Below, in pieces: positions 11,465-21,611 of a stretch of 64,000 nt of DNA. The translations under genes and the position numbers were made by a program. Position 1 is the first letter of the stretch; each line of letters starts with the position of its first letter. The stretch is from Eublepharis macularius (taxonomy: Eukaryota > Chordata > Lepidosauria > Squamata > Eublepharidae), in the NCBI RefSeq assembly GCF_028583425.1, contig NC_072795.1, positions 75,964,001 through 76,028,000 on the forward strand. Direction: 5' to 3'. Under the pieces are notes generated by a model that worked only from the letters and a program-made list of their open reading frames with translations, did no database searches and was not told the DNA's origin.

Positions 11465-12094
11465 TTTAGTATGATGTGACTAACTTGTGGGTCTTTATCA
11501 CAGTTCAGACTGACAATCACACACCAGGAGCATGGGAGTGATTTCTTGTTAAAAATAACTAAAGGATTATAAATCCACTAAAAATCACATAAATTGAAGT
11601 ATTTAAAAGTCTTCTTTAGAAAAAGTGGTAAAGTTTTAGTTCTATTATTCCTAACACTTGACCTATCCATCTTATCATTCATTACCATATTGGTATCACT
11701 TCTCAGTCATGTCACCTTTCACAAAAAACCATTTAAAAACCAACTTGTTTTACATTGGGGGCCTAAATATTACCTATAGTCACAACTTTATCTTTAATAT
11801 TAATATTTAAAAGTAAATATTTACCATTTTGATCAATGTATGAATCCCGAACTTTAATGCTAGCATTTTTAATATAAATTGCAACATGTCTATTTTTGTG
11901 CACCTGAGGCTGCATATAAAATACCTAAATAGGGTATCTTAGAAGATTTTTGCCAAACAAATCAATATGAGTTTCTGATATGACTACTATATTAGCTTTA
12001 GCTAATCTAAACAAAATTTTGCATCTTTTACGGGGCTAATTAAAGAAACAATCCTTAATAATAAAAAATCTCTATAATTCTAAATAAAAAGAAA

Positions 12095-12097
12095 TAA
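12095..12097. repeat. Harbinger target-site duplication, left copy (TAA)
   Basis: TAA directly abuts the left terminal inverted repeat. The second copy is at 20165-20167. A TWA target duplication is the hallmark of PIF/Harbinger. Confidence 0.85.
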
Positions 12098-12499
12098 CAG
12101 CCCAATCCTAAGAAGGGCGGGGAAAGTGAATAGGAACCGAACTAAGGCTTGCGACGGCGCATCTGGCCCTTATGCCCGCGTAAGTGGCCCTCCGCCCGCG
12201 CTGGGACGCAGCGCTGGCCCGCCGGCGGGCCAGCACCGGTGCAAGCCACAGGCGCCTGGGCGGCGGCGCAGGAGTGGCGTAGAGCCCTATGCCGATGCAG
12301 GGGGGGCAGGGAACAAGGCGGGGGCAGAGTTAGTCTGCTCCCTAAGCTCCTCCAGAAGCAGGAACGCCCACAGCAGCGCAAAAAAGCTACGCCACGGAAA
12401 AAGAAGGCGTAGCCCATAGGCGTCCATGGAACGGCGAAAAATCAGCCCCCTCTCTGAGCGCCCAGCCCCGCCCCTATGGCCCGAAGGAGCATAGGATGA

Positions 12500-12619
12500 G
12501 AACTATCCCGGGGACCAATCAGCGTGCGCGCCCGGCGTGGACGAGCCCCCCTCTCTGCACCCAATCATCTGAGAACCCGCCCTACAAAACATCCGGCCAG
12601 CGCCGCCCAAACCCCCAGG
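12500..12619 (+). promoter_or_regulatory. Possible promoter and non-coding first exon
   Basis: CpG-rich DNA with CCAATCA motifs (near 12515 and 12562) precedes a strong donor, CCCCCAG|GTAAGTGAG, at about 12619. It would be the first exon of the small transcript at 12946-13555. The transcription start is not visible from sequence alone. Confidence 0.35.
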
Positions 12620-12975
12620 TAAGTGAGCACTCTGCCGGAGGCTCTGCCCGTGTGCTGAGTGGCATTGCCCCTTTGAAAACCGAAATGGGCTGAGGGCATT
12701 CATGTTGGCAGGCGCAGAATGCACTCGGGGGACTTTGCGAAAAAGTGGGGGAACTTCTCGTAAAGGGGAAGAGGCGCAAATGTCTGCCTAACTCCCTTTC
12801 TACCGTGATAGAAAGAATGACTAAACATCTAACTGGACTCATGCATGCTAGTTGCTTCTAACTAAGCACAAACAAACTAACCCTTCCGTGACAGAAGGGA
12901 ATGACACTTTGCAAATTAACCGCATGCTCTCCCGTTTCCTTGCAGGTGCCCTGACTCTGGCGCTCCCACCTGGTG

Positions 12976-13554
12976 ATGACCGACGGAGCGCTGACAGGTG
13001 AGGAGGAGGTAGGGGGGGGGGCGTTCCGCAGATTAGTGCAAACCGCCCATTCACCTGAACCCACCCGCTCACTTGCCGCTTTGGGTGAGGCCCAGCAGGG
13101 GTGGGAGGCAACCATGGCCGCCCCCGGCTGCCTCAGAGGCAGGCGCCTCGAAAACCACATGTGACCAGGTGTTTGTTGTGACCAGCTCATTCCCTCCCAT
13201 AAAGGTAAAGGCTTCCCAAGGCCGAGTGCATCCTCGCCAGACTGTCAGGCATCAGCTGCTGCCCTCGACCATGTGCAACCCCCCCGGATGGCGGAGTGTG
13301 GGGCTTGCCTCAGCAGTAGAATGAGGTAAAGCCCACATGTGTCTTTTTCTCCCGCAGGCACGTCCAGGGCATGGCTGCTCCCCCGCGCCCCCTCCCCAAA
13401 CATCTCTGACGGACGGTTGGCTGCAGCCCAGGAAACACCGTCGCGCCGCGGCCTGCATCCCAGCCCCGCCCCTCCGAGCGGGAAGGAGGGCTGTGTGGAA
13501 TGCTCCGGCTCCCTCGCCAGCCTAAACGCAAGCCCGCTCTTTCCAGTGCAATAA
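12976..13554 (+). CDS. Possible 72-aa spliced protein of the Harbinger element
   Basis: A candidate two-exon reading frame: exon 12976-12997, which belongs to an exon beginning after the acceptor TTGCAG at 12945, and exon 13358-13554. Donor ACAG|GTGAGG and acceptor CCCGCAG|GCACG agree in phase, giving 72 residues rich in Pro, Ser and Ala. The TAA stop at 13552-13554 lies inside the polyadenylation signal AATAAA at 13550-13555. A GT-rich segment follows, as expected downstream of a cleavage site. I do not recognise the protein. The case rests on splice and polyadenylation signals, not homology, so it may instead be a non-coding transcript. Confidence 0.35.
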
Positions 13555-13555
13555 A
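13550..13555 (+). terminator. Polyadenylation signal overlapping a stop codon
   Basis: AATAAA overlaps the TAA stop of the possible 72-aa frame. GT-rich DNA follows within 40 bases. Confidence 0.5.
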
Positions 13556-13774
13556 ACGAGATGTACAACAACTGTCTTCTGTGTCTGCGAGTCTGACTTC
13601 GTCCTCCGCCCCTCCCCCAACACTCCCGTCACATATCTCCACCTGCACATTGCCACAAATGTATCCGACACACCCCGTCTTGCCTCCCCACCCCCTCCCT
13701 CCCCTCACAGTAATGCCCCCTCCCTCCCTCCTCCTCCCCCCTCCTCCTCTGTATTTGACCAGTGTCTGTACCAC

Positions 13775-13890
13775 CCATCTGCCGAAGAGAACTTGATTCT
13801 CAGAAGCCTATGCTACAATAAAATTGGTTAGTTTTAAAGGTGCTACGGGACCCTTTTTGAATTCGCTACCACAGGCTAACACGGCTAACC
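13775..13890 (+). mobile_element. Decayed hammerhead-like short retroelement inside Harbinger
   Basis: Same family as the insertion at 7374-7501. It has CTGCCGA at 13779-13785, a GAGAA/TTCTC hairpin and then AGAAG in place of GAAA, followed by the shared tail (aataaaattggttag, then aggtgctac) and a final ctaacacggctaac. The altered core residues make it an old copy. It gives a minimum age for the host transposon. Confidence 0.7.
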
Positions 13891-15190
13891 CCCCTGCATC
13901 TATGGCCAGGTAGAGGGTTGGGGCGGGGCATGTGAGTGGGGAGGGGGATCAATCCCTGGTGGGGAGAGTAGCTGGCACCCGATAAGCCAGGGAGAGGGTG
14001 GTGCGAGCTGCCGCTGCAAGGGGGCGGGAGATGGCAGGGGAAACGGTCCGCTCGCTGGAACCCTAGCCCCACCAGTGGAGAATCCAGGGTGGTGGCAGGC
14101 GGATGCCATATCCCGGGCAGGAGGTCTCGCGTGCCTGGGGAGGGTCGCCCCCATCGCAGCCGCAGCCCCAGCAACACAGTCCCGTGAGCAGCCGCCTCCC
14201 AGAGTGGGTCCAGCCCCTCGGGCGTCTGCAGCAGCCCCATTGGTCATTCCAACACCTTCCACCCCAGGGCGTCCTGCCTCGCATCCAATCCTGTGGGGCA
14301 GTTGCGAGGCCCCCGCACCAACACCGCGTGGTTGTTGGGAGGGAAGGGGTGCGTCCGAGGCTGCCTGTGGCTCCGCCCTGGCCCGGCGCCATCTCCTGCA
14401 TTCAGCAATTGTGGCCGCTCGCGTTGACCTGCCGGGGGGGAACCACTCCTAGGCTGCCAGCCCCGCCAATCCTGCAGGGAAGGCCGCTGGCCCTGCCCAC
14501 AGGGGCAGTGGAAGAGCGCACCAGCTGCGCAAAGTGGCCAAAATGCGGGAGCCTGAGGCCCCCCCTGCTGGCTGCCACAGCGCGCCCCTCCCCCGGCCAG
14601 GCCATGCAGGCTGGGTGGCCACCCCAGGCCCCGGGAGGGCCCACCGATGGCAGGTTGTGTGACTGCCCCAGCTCAGGGCGGCATGCCAGGCAGGGCAGGT
14701 GCGTTAGGGCAATATGGAAGACATGCCAGAGCGGCCCCTGGCCAGTCCTTGTGCATCCTAAGCACCCCCCCCTTGGAAGGGATGCGCTGTCACCGCGAGC
14801 CTGGTCATGCGCTCATGGTGCAAGGGCAGGATATGGCTGGCAGTTCACCAAAGTATCGCAGGCAGAAACGGGTCCATGGGTAGATGAGCTTTATTCCCAG
14901 TCCCACGGCGCACCGTATGGCCAGGCCCAAGGGTTCGCGTCCCGCAAGGATGCACCTGAGCAGCACAGCATCCCCAAAAGGGAAGAGGGCCCTGGGGCCA
15001 TAGGAAGCCAACCACCGCGGCCCCCTCCCCTCCAACCCACAGGTCTGAGCTGGGGGGCCTGTGCTGAACCTATCCATGAACTATGCAGCTGCCAGACAGA
15101 AGATAGGGAATTGTTACATCTCAGACCCTCCAAGGTCATGCCGGCGGGCGGTGTAGTTCGGCGGGCAGCACAGAAACACTATACCCACAG
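13891..15190. other. GC-rich Harbinger interior, possible promoter region
   Basis: CpG-rich DNA with CCAAT-type motifs (near 14237 and 14285). Long open frames here on both strands are expected from the GC content and have implausible composition, rich in Trp, Cys and His. I call no gene. It may hold the promoter and a non-coding first exon of the 209-aa gene that follows. Confidence 0.35.
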
Positions 15191-15203
15191 CGGGCCTGGC
15201 TGC

Positions 15204-16127
15204 ATGGAGGGCGATGAGTGGCGGGAGCAGTGGGCAGCCAGGCTCGGGGCCCAGCTCATTGCCAAGGCAGCCGGGAATGACCTCCTGGCAGATGAGGGTG
15301 CGATGACTGCGCGGCCAGTTTACCTGGAGGAGCTCTTCCCTGGCCGTGCGGAGGAGGCCCACCTCATACGAGCGTGGCTAGACGCGGCGCTGTGCAAGGT
15401 GGAGCATGACCTCCTGGAAGAGGAGGTGACTGCGGGCCCCGCGCGCAGTAAGTCGGGGTCCTCAGCGCCATCTGGGGGCCTCCTCCGCTGCCACAGAGGG
15501 CAGGCCATAAGGGCCCGGAGGCGTCCCAGCCACTTCCGTCGAGGCGCAGGTTGCAGGTGCTTGCAGCACATGCCGGGCTGCCACCAACAGGTGCCCCCCT
15601 CCCTCTCTCCCCCCTCTGCAGGGACCATCAATGACAGGTGGATGGCTGCCATGGAACAGGTTCACGGGGCATTCCAGCAGGCGCGGGCAGCGGCACCATG
15701 TGAGTCTCGACAACAGGAGGGGCACGGGTATGTGGGGTGGGGCGGCCTGCGGCCGCGACGACAACCCCAGAGCCCACAGGGGCCCTGACGCCCCCATCCC
15801 GCACCTCTTGCCCCCACAGCGGCGCCCGCCCGGAGCCCCTTGCCAGATGAGGAGGAACTTGGGAGGGGCTTCACTGCCTGGTCTCCACCCCGCTACCCGC
15901 CACCTGCTGAAGACCCAGAGGGTGACCCAGTGGAGGGGCCTGGCAGGAAGCGGCCGAAGCTGGAGCCCGTCCCCGCGGACGGCCGGGCAGCTGCCGATAT
16001 GCCATCCCAGGCACAGGCATCTGGGACCCCAGCCGGGCCCCTGCTCTGTAACGGGGATGCCGTGGCAGGGCCGCTGGCCTCCCCCTGCTCCAACGCGCTA
16101 CCTAGCCCTCACCCTCCTGGCTGCTGA
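15204..16127 (+). CDS. Unrecognised third Harbinger protein, 209 aa, three exons
   Basis: The model joins 15204-15447, 15622-15699 and 15820-16127. Donors are CGCGCA|GTAAGT and CACCAT|GTGAGT. Acceptors are CTCTGCAG|GG and CCCACAG|CG. Phases fit throughout and the joined frame has no stop until the TGA at 16125-16127. Residues 1-107 are acidic and probably helical, with several Trp. Residues 108-209 are Pro-rich and disordered-looking, with a basic RKRPKLE motif at about 150-156 that resembles a nuclear localisation signal. An acceptor at 15190 suggests an upstream non-coding exon, so the start could differ. The first intron is 174 nt, so its retention also keeps the frame. I do not recognise the family. 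Its place beside a transposase and a Myb-like gene suggests an accessory role, which is inference. Confidence 0.6.
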
Positions 16128-16191
16128 GGCCGGGGTTCTGGGTTGGCAAGCTGCTTTCTGGGCGCCTGATGCGGCCCTGGAATCGATTGGG

Positions 16192-16197
16192 AATAAA
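16192..16197 (+). terminator. Polyadenylation signal of the 209-aa gene
   Basis: AATAAA lies 65 bases after the stop codon at 16127, on the same strand. Confidence 0.65.
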
Positions 16198-16390
16198 GCC
16201 AAGTTCGTTAACCGCTCTTCCAGTGCAGCCCGTCCATGGGGGGCAGTGGCTGCTGGCCGGGGCGGCTTTCCCATGCTCTCTACATGCAGGGGTCGAGGGA
16301 GTGTGGACTCGGAGGGGCCGCCTGGGACACCATAGGGGCGTAAAGGGCGAGTGTTTGGCCGGCCGAGCCCCCCATGGCCAGGCATGGCCC

Positions 16391-17788
16391 TCAGCGCGCA
16401 GCATGCCACAGGTGCTCCGCGACCCTGTCTCGCACAGCTCGGTCATGCTCCTGGGGCTCTGCAGGGGCGTCAGGAGAAAGGCGACCGGCAGGCGGCAGCC
16501 AGGGGTCCTCGCCTGGGCCCTCTGTGGCTGGCAAGGGGAGCTGCTGGCACACGGCAATATTGTGCAGCATGACACAGGCAGCCACGAGTTTGGCGACGGT
16601 GAATGGCTGCATGGCCAGGCGGCCGCCCGTGTGATGGAGGCATCTGAAGCACATTTTCAGCTGACCGAAAGCACGTTCGATCACCATCCTCGTGCGCCGG
16701 TGGGCCTGGTTGTAGTTGGCTCTGTCGGCGGGCTCATCCACAGGGTATGGCGTCAGGAGGTAAGGCAGCAATGGATAGCCACGGTCACCTGCAAGGGGAG
16801 GCGGTGTTAGGATCTCCCTTCCCATCCCCGTCCCCTCACAGCTCCCCCACCAACTCCTGACCTAGGAGCCAGCCTCTCCCCTCAGGCCATGATGACAGGA
16901 GCTTGTTCAGGCCGGAGGTGGTGAAGATCTGTGCGTCGTGGACGCTTCCCGGGAACTTGGCAACGAGGTCCGTGAAGATCCCCTGGTGGTCACAGGCTGC
17001 CTGGACGTTGATACTGTAGAACCGGTGCCGATTCCTGTAGACCTGTGGCTCCTCTCTGGGAGCGCATATGGCCACATGCGTGCAGTCGACTGCTCCAATC
17101 ACATTGGGGAAACCTGCAAGGGAGGAGAAGCCAGCCTGGATGGGTGCCAACTCTGCCTCCGAGGTGGGAAAGTGGATGTGCTCGCGGATCTGACCAACTA
17201 GGGCGTCCAGGAAGGCATGCAGGCAGCGGCTGGCGGATGACTGGGAGACCTCCAAGGCCTCAGCCATCACTCCCTGGAAGGAGCCGGTCGCAAGGTAGCG
17301 GAGGGACAGCAGGACCCTCTGGAGGACGGGGATGCCCCAGGGAGCCGCAGCTTGCCCCTGAAGGGCGGGCGCGAGCTCCTCGCACAGAGCCTGTATGGCT
17401 GCCCTGTCCAGGCGGAAGCGGTCCAGGCAAGTCATGTCGCCCAGGAGCAGGGATGGCACCCTGGCCTGGAACTGGCGGCGGTGTCTGAGGCAGCGCCGCC
17501 TGAGGGCCGCTCGGACAAACACGGCTGGCAGGAGGTGGCTGGTCCGGATGGCTGGGAGCCGCGGCGGCAGTGGCAGGCACCAGGCGGGGATGATCGAGGT
17601 CCTGCCTGGAAGGAGCGCAGGTTGAGTTCCAGCACCCTGAACCCCCCCCCCCCCACGCACCTGGAAGCAGCAGGCCTACCAGTCTCAGCGGCCCGTTGCA
17701 AGTGGTGCTCAGGAGCAGGTCCTCTGTCCGCTGCATGGGCCGTCCCAGCCACCCTTCCCGGTCCTGCACCCCCTGTGCCCTTCTCCAT
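16391..17788 (-). CDS. PIF/Harbinger DDE transposase (HARBI1-like), three exons
   Basis: The minus-strand model joins 17788-17680, 17605-16862 and 16788-16391. Introns are 74 and 73 nt, with donors ACTG|GTAGGC and CTAG|GTCAGG and acceptors TTCCAG|GC and TTGCAG|GT. All phases agree, giving 416 residues. A helix-turn-helix-like region (EVSQSSASRCL, about 155-165) precedes the catalytic domain. The triad is D210 in GAVDCTHVAI, D260 in FPGSVHDAQIF and E322 in MVIERAFGQLK. These match the positions of the HARBI1 family, as does the length, somewhat above the 350-residue vertebrate HARBI1. The enzyme should cut at the element ends and insert at TWA sites. No stop or frameshift is present. The start ATG at 17786-17788 is the first in frame. 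The N-terminal exon is the least certain part. Confidence 0.88.
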
Positions 17789-17877
17789 CTTGCCGAGGGG
17801 ATGTGTGGGCACATGACTAGGTGGCTGGTTCCCACCACTTATCTCAGGGACAGGACATTCCAGCGGGCACTACCCCC
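17789..17877. promoter_or_regulatory. Divergent intergenic promoter region of Harbinger
   Basis: Only 89 bp separate the transposase start (minus) from the Myb-like gene start (plus). Any promoter for both must lie here or overlap the first exons. No TATA box is obvious. Confidence 0.45.
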
Positions 17878-19421
17878 ATGTCTGCTGAGAGCACTAGTGG
17901 CGGCGGAAGCCAGCGCCAGGCAAACTGGATGGAGGCCGAGAGAGTGCTGCTTTTTGGGCTTGTGGTGGAGAATGCGGAGGTCGCCCTGAGCACGCACAGG
18001 GGAGCCTCGTCCCGGTCTCGACGACGGGCATTCTGGCAGATGGCAGCTGACAGGGTCTCGGCTGTGGGCAACGCGCCCCGCACTGCTCACTCGGCAATGA
18101 AGCGCTGGAATGATTCTTTCGGGCCCGCGCACAAACGAGTGCACCTCCTCATGTCTCAGGGGGTTCCTTATGAGCGGGCCCTTGACGAGGGGCTCCCAGG
18201 CCCAGAGGCGGTCATGCGAGCGGTCATCCCAGAGGCGGTGGTGGGCGGCCTGGGCGTTGAGGTCCTGCCCGGTTAGTATTTGTGGATTCAGGGAGGCGAG
18301 GGGGGGGAATGCATGGATCGTGGCACATGTGTGACAGGGCCTCTCCCGTGAGTAGGCACGGCCCCTGAGGGTCCAGACCCAAGCCAGGCGGAGGCAGAGG
18401 CAGCGGAGTCTGTGCCCCCCCTGGCAGAGAGTGGGGCCCAGGAACAGGCAGCCCTTCCACCGCCACAGCAAGCCCCTGCTGCCAGCGACGAGGAGCCTCA
18501 ACCAGGCCCGTCGGGGGGCATGGATCCGGAGCACGGTATGTATCTGTGGCCCTGCTGCTGGTGGGGCCAGGGACCAGCTCGGCCACCGGCCTCGGCCACA
18601 CATCCAAGGCCCCTCATGGCGCCGACCGGTCTCAAGACGAGGGGCTGCGGCTGCAGCTGGAATGGGTGTGCTTGGCCCGGCTCGGTGGCCTGTGGCAGCC
18701 CATGTTGGGCTGCTGCTCTTCCCTCCCTGGGGCCTCTTCCCACCCATGTCTCGCTCCAGCAGGGACCATGCGCCTGGAGATAGGCCGGGAGGTGATTGCC
18801 CAGCTGCGCGAGCTGCCACCCTCCCGGAGGACCTCTGCTGCCGGAGCGGCTCTCCTGCAGTCGCTCGGCTTCCCTGTGTCGGTGGAGGGTGAAGGTGGCC
18901 CTGGGACTCCGCCGGTTCAGGACACCTGATCGACAGAGCCGCTCGAGGAGCTGTTCCAGCCTGCAGCACCATCCCCTCCAGTCCCCCCGCCCCCGGGTGC
19001 CATGGGCCGTGTGCGGGAAGGACCTGGCTCCGCCTCTGAGGGGGAGGGGCCCATGGAGGGGGTCCTTCCAGGCGCACGGGCTCGTGGCCCCCGCCCTGCC
19101 CAGCGGCTTCCCCCAACACTAGCCGCAATGTGGGCGGCGATCGAGAGGGAGCGGCTAGAGGTGCACGCTTCATGGGAGGAGGCGAACAACCGCGACCGGG
19201 AGTTCATGGCTGCGGTACTGGAAGTGGGGGAAGGGCTCCGTGCCTCTCAAGCCCGTGCCAAAGCCCTGCTCGGGCAGCTCGTCACCATCCTCGACCCTCC
19301 GGCCCCACCCGCTGCAGCAGCTCCACCCACCCCAGAGGCACCCCTCCCTCGGGCCCAGTTGCGTGCGAGAGGCCGGGCCCGTGGATGGCCAAGGGGGTCC
19401 GGCCGCTGGCCTCACTGGTGA
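17878..19421 (+). CDS. Harbinger Myb/SANT-like DNA-binding protein
   Basis: Exons are 17878-18271, 18356-18535 and 18763 onward, joined in consistent phase (donors CCCG|GTTAGT and CACG|GTATGT). Residues 15-85 form a Myb/SANT-like domain with spaced tryptophans at 17, 53 and 77 and a basic SRSRRR segment. A Pro/Glu-rich linker follows. The C-terminal part (from about 19110) looks like a charged helix (AAIERERLEVHASWEEANNR). In this superfamily the Myb-like partner brings the transposase to the nucleus and to the transposon ends. One in-frame TGA lies at 18927-18929. It falls inside a possible 78-nt intron (18889-18966, GTGAAG to CTGCAG, with CTGAT as a possible branch site), whose removal restores an open frame of 384 residues. 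Otherwise it is a nonsense mutation. The gene diverges from the transposase across an 89-bp gap. Confidence 0.8.
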
Positions 19422-19527
19422 CCGCCGCTGCCGCCTTGGGGGTGGGGTGGGGTGTTTTGCTGCACAGGTGGCTCTCCTACACGCCTCCCCTTCCTCACAT
19501 CTGCTGGGGGAGGTGGGATGATATAAT

Positions 19528-19533
19528 AATAAA
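19528..19533 (+). terminator. Polyadenylation signal of the Myb-like gene
   Basis: AATAAA about 105 bases after the stop codon, followed within 30 bases by a GT-rich stretch (gggtgtctgtgttc). Confidence 0.7.
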
Positions 19534-19559
19534 GGCTGATTTCTGTGCAATGGGTGTCT

Positions 19560-20151
19560 GTGTTCTTTGCCTTGGGATGGGGACGAGGGGGCAGGCCCGC
19601 TGTGTCTGCCTCTTGGTGGCGGCCTCAGGCCAGTCCTCCCCTTCGGCACCACTTGGGGGCTGTCCCCTGCTGCCAGAGACTGGCTGCTGCCCTGGATTCC
19701 TCATGGCAGGGCGCCTGCCAGTCCCATGCCAACCTCTCTGGACGCGGCCGCCACGGACTTGGTGCTATATTGGGCAAACGGGGGAGAGGCTCCTCAGACC
19801 ACGCCCACCCCTCTCCTTCCCAACTGCGAGCCCCGCCCGACGCACGAGCCGAGGCAGTCTGCCGGCATGGGCGCGGTTTGCCTGCTGCTCTGGGGCCTGG
19901 CCGGGATCGCGTGCTGCCCATAGGCTGCACCTTTCCTGGCCCCTCCCCCTGCCGCTTGTCAGGAACAGCGCCCTTTGGCTGCGCCTGGCGGCGACCGTGT
20001 ATCAGACCCACCCACAACACTTTCTGGTTCTCCAAATTTGCATCTCTGCACCGCTGCGGGCGCCGCTGCGGCCACACTTTGCTGGCACAGGATCCGGCCC
20101 GGCGGCGCCGCCACACCACCAGTGCAGCCGCGCCGGTGTTGGGGCCGGCCA
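19560..20151. other. Harbinger right subterminal region, non-coding
   Basis: GC-rich DNA between the last polyadenylation signal and the right terminal repeat. It may hold transposase or Myb binding sites. I see no gene. Confidence 0.4.
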
Positions 20152-20164
20152 TAGGATTGCGCTG

Positions 20165-20167
20165 TAA
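20165..20167. repeat. Harbinger target-site duplication, right copy (TAA)
   Basis: TAA directly follows the right terminal repeat and matches 12095-12097. Confidence 0.85.
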
Positions 20168-20900
20168 ATCAGATTCTTATCAGTTAATTTTTTTTACTTT
20201 AAGCTAAAGTTTTGAATCTAAGAAAAAAATGATGTTTTATTAATTATTAAGACTCATCCTTACATCATAATTTCTATCTTTTATTTTGAACTGCAATCTA
20301 AATGGGACACCCCACCTATATAGAATATTTTTGTTTCTGTCTGTTAGAAATACTAAATTACATCTTTTGTAAAGTCAGTGGTGATCTATTCAAAACACTG
20401 AATAAGGTTATCATCTAATTCCAAAGGATCTTGCCTTAATTTATTTTGAACCACTCCCTTTATTGTTGTAGTTTCAAATATAATAATTATCTCCCTGCAG
20501 TCATGCCCTCATCTCACAATTTCTGCTTACTCTAAATGTCCTAGCTATTCTAATACGATCAGCATAATCTGAAACAACAATGCCTGAGAAAATATTCTCT
20601 AAATATAAAATAGGATTATCACCTCCAGTTCTTTCTTTAATACTTCTCAGTTTCAAAAATGATCTACACTCCTATTATCCAAATCTTCAATCTTATCCTC
20701 TATTCTCTCTTTTCAATATTTTTCATCATTTTTATTTATAACTATCTTATTTATTGCATTTTAATCCCTAGCATATCCACTTTGTTCTGTAATTGGTTAA
20801 CATGATTTTCCTGTTCTTTTAGTGCTTTAAGACTTGAAAGGATTTCTTCCATTATTTTTTCAGTATATGCTATTCTTTTAACTATTGGATCAATTTTATT
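20165..20900 (-). pseudogene. L1 5' half remnant (ORF1 region)
   Basis: AT-rich L1 sequence resumes at the Harbinger right edge. Read on the minus strand, broken frames around 20200-20620 resemble the C-terminal domain of L1 ORF1. The block at 20650-20880 resembles the coiled-coil part. It is heavily decayed. Confidence 0.5.
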
Positions 20901-21600
20901 TCCTAAAAATAAAAAAGCAGGACTCAGTGGAAAGGCTCCAAGATGATATGCCAGGTCCTTTGGGCATAAACCCCAATAGGGTGGGAGGACAGAAGCGGGC
21001 TAAAGCCCTGGCTCCAACCCCCTCCCCTTCACAAACAGCAAAAGGGAGAGTGGGCTGGCATGGCCAACAAGACACACCATAGACCCATGTTTCCATGGTT
21101 TTGGCCAGCACATTGCTCCACAATCCCACCCCACCCCCCACCCCATCCTCACATCTTCACATCAATCCTGATCTTGGTTCCCAGCATCACATCCTTATCC
21201 TTAAAGATTTTTTCTAATTCCTTCATGGCTGCCCTTCCAAGTCTCAATCTTCTTCTGATTTTTTGGTTGCAGTCTCCTTTTTAGTTGATGGTTGAGCCAA
21301 GGAATAGACAATCTTTGACCTAGTAGTATATATGGAAGAAAATGAATGGCATTTAGTCCCCGTTTAAAACAGTCCCTACATTTTTAAAAAAAATATTCTT
21401 TACAATTTATTTTATTTGAAAAGAAGAGGAAAAAATTAAAATAAGTCTCATACACAATAGAAATAAAAATAGGACAACTAGAGATAGAAATCTACATGTA
21501 AGCATCTATAAAATATTTACCGTAGCTAAAAGACTTACATTATAAGAAAACAAAGTTTTCTGACATTCTTTTGGTGATTTGTGAGTGGGGATTAGTTTGT
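20901..21600. other. Probable L1 5' part and AT-rich DNA, unclassified
   Basis: Low-complexity A/T stretches near 21380-21480 and no recognisable coding sequence. Confidence 0.3.
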
Positions 21601-21611
21601 ATGTTTGGTAA

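Larger units (their letters stand above)
10240..12097 (-). pseudogene. L1 ORF2 remnant (endonuclease to reverse transcriptase)
   Basis: Read on the minus strand, this AT-rich block gives L1 ORF2 signatures in several broken frames. They include a degenerate catalytic reverse-transcriptase motif (DDVVIFFTNVIKS, near 10950-11000) followed by KIAGYKMSIEKTE, the usual arrangement in L1. Its 5' side is cut exactly at the TAA target site of the Harbinger element (12095-12097), and the L1 resumes at 20165. A 36-bp segment near 11391-11464 is tandemly duplicated. Confidence 0.65.
12098..20164. mobile_element. Autonomous PIF/Harbinger DNA transposon, 8067 bp
   Basis: The left end CAGCCCAATCCTA (12098-12110) and the right end, whose reverse complement is CAGCGCAATCCTA (20152-20164), match at 12 of 13 positions. 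Both abut TAA. Base composition changes sharply at both edges: GC- and CpG-rich inside, AT-rich L1 outside. The element carries a spliced DDE transposase on the minus strand and Myb/SANT-like, 209-aa and possible 72-aa genes on the plus strand. Splice sites are consensus and every exon phase fits. No certain inactivating lesion is visible, so it may be young. A small hammerhead-like repeat has inserted at 13775-13890. Confidence 0.9.

Noticed and set aside
13310..13774. A 154-codon minus-strand frame in the left part of the Harbinger
   Set aside because: Low-complexity Gly/Arg product over a pyrimidine-rich stretch, with no splice or polyadenylation context.
14888..14893. AATAAA on the minus strand inside the Harbinger
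   Set aside because: No convincing minus-strand coding exon lies upstream of it, so I do not call a gene ending here.
14103..15788. A 561-codon open frame on the plus strand
   Set aside because: Only its last part (from 15204) looks like protein. The earlier part is rich in Trp, Cys, His and Pro as expected from reading GC-rich DNA, and overlaps equally long frames on the other strand.
17839..19173. A 444-codon open frame on the minus strand
   Set aside because: It is the antisense shadow of the spliced Myb-like gene and shows no recognisable motif.
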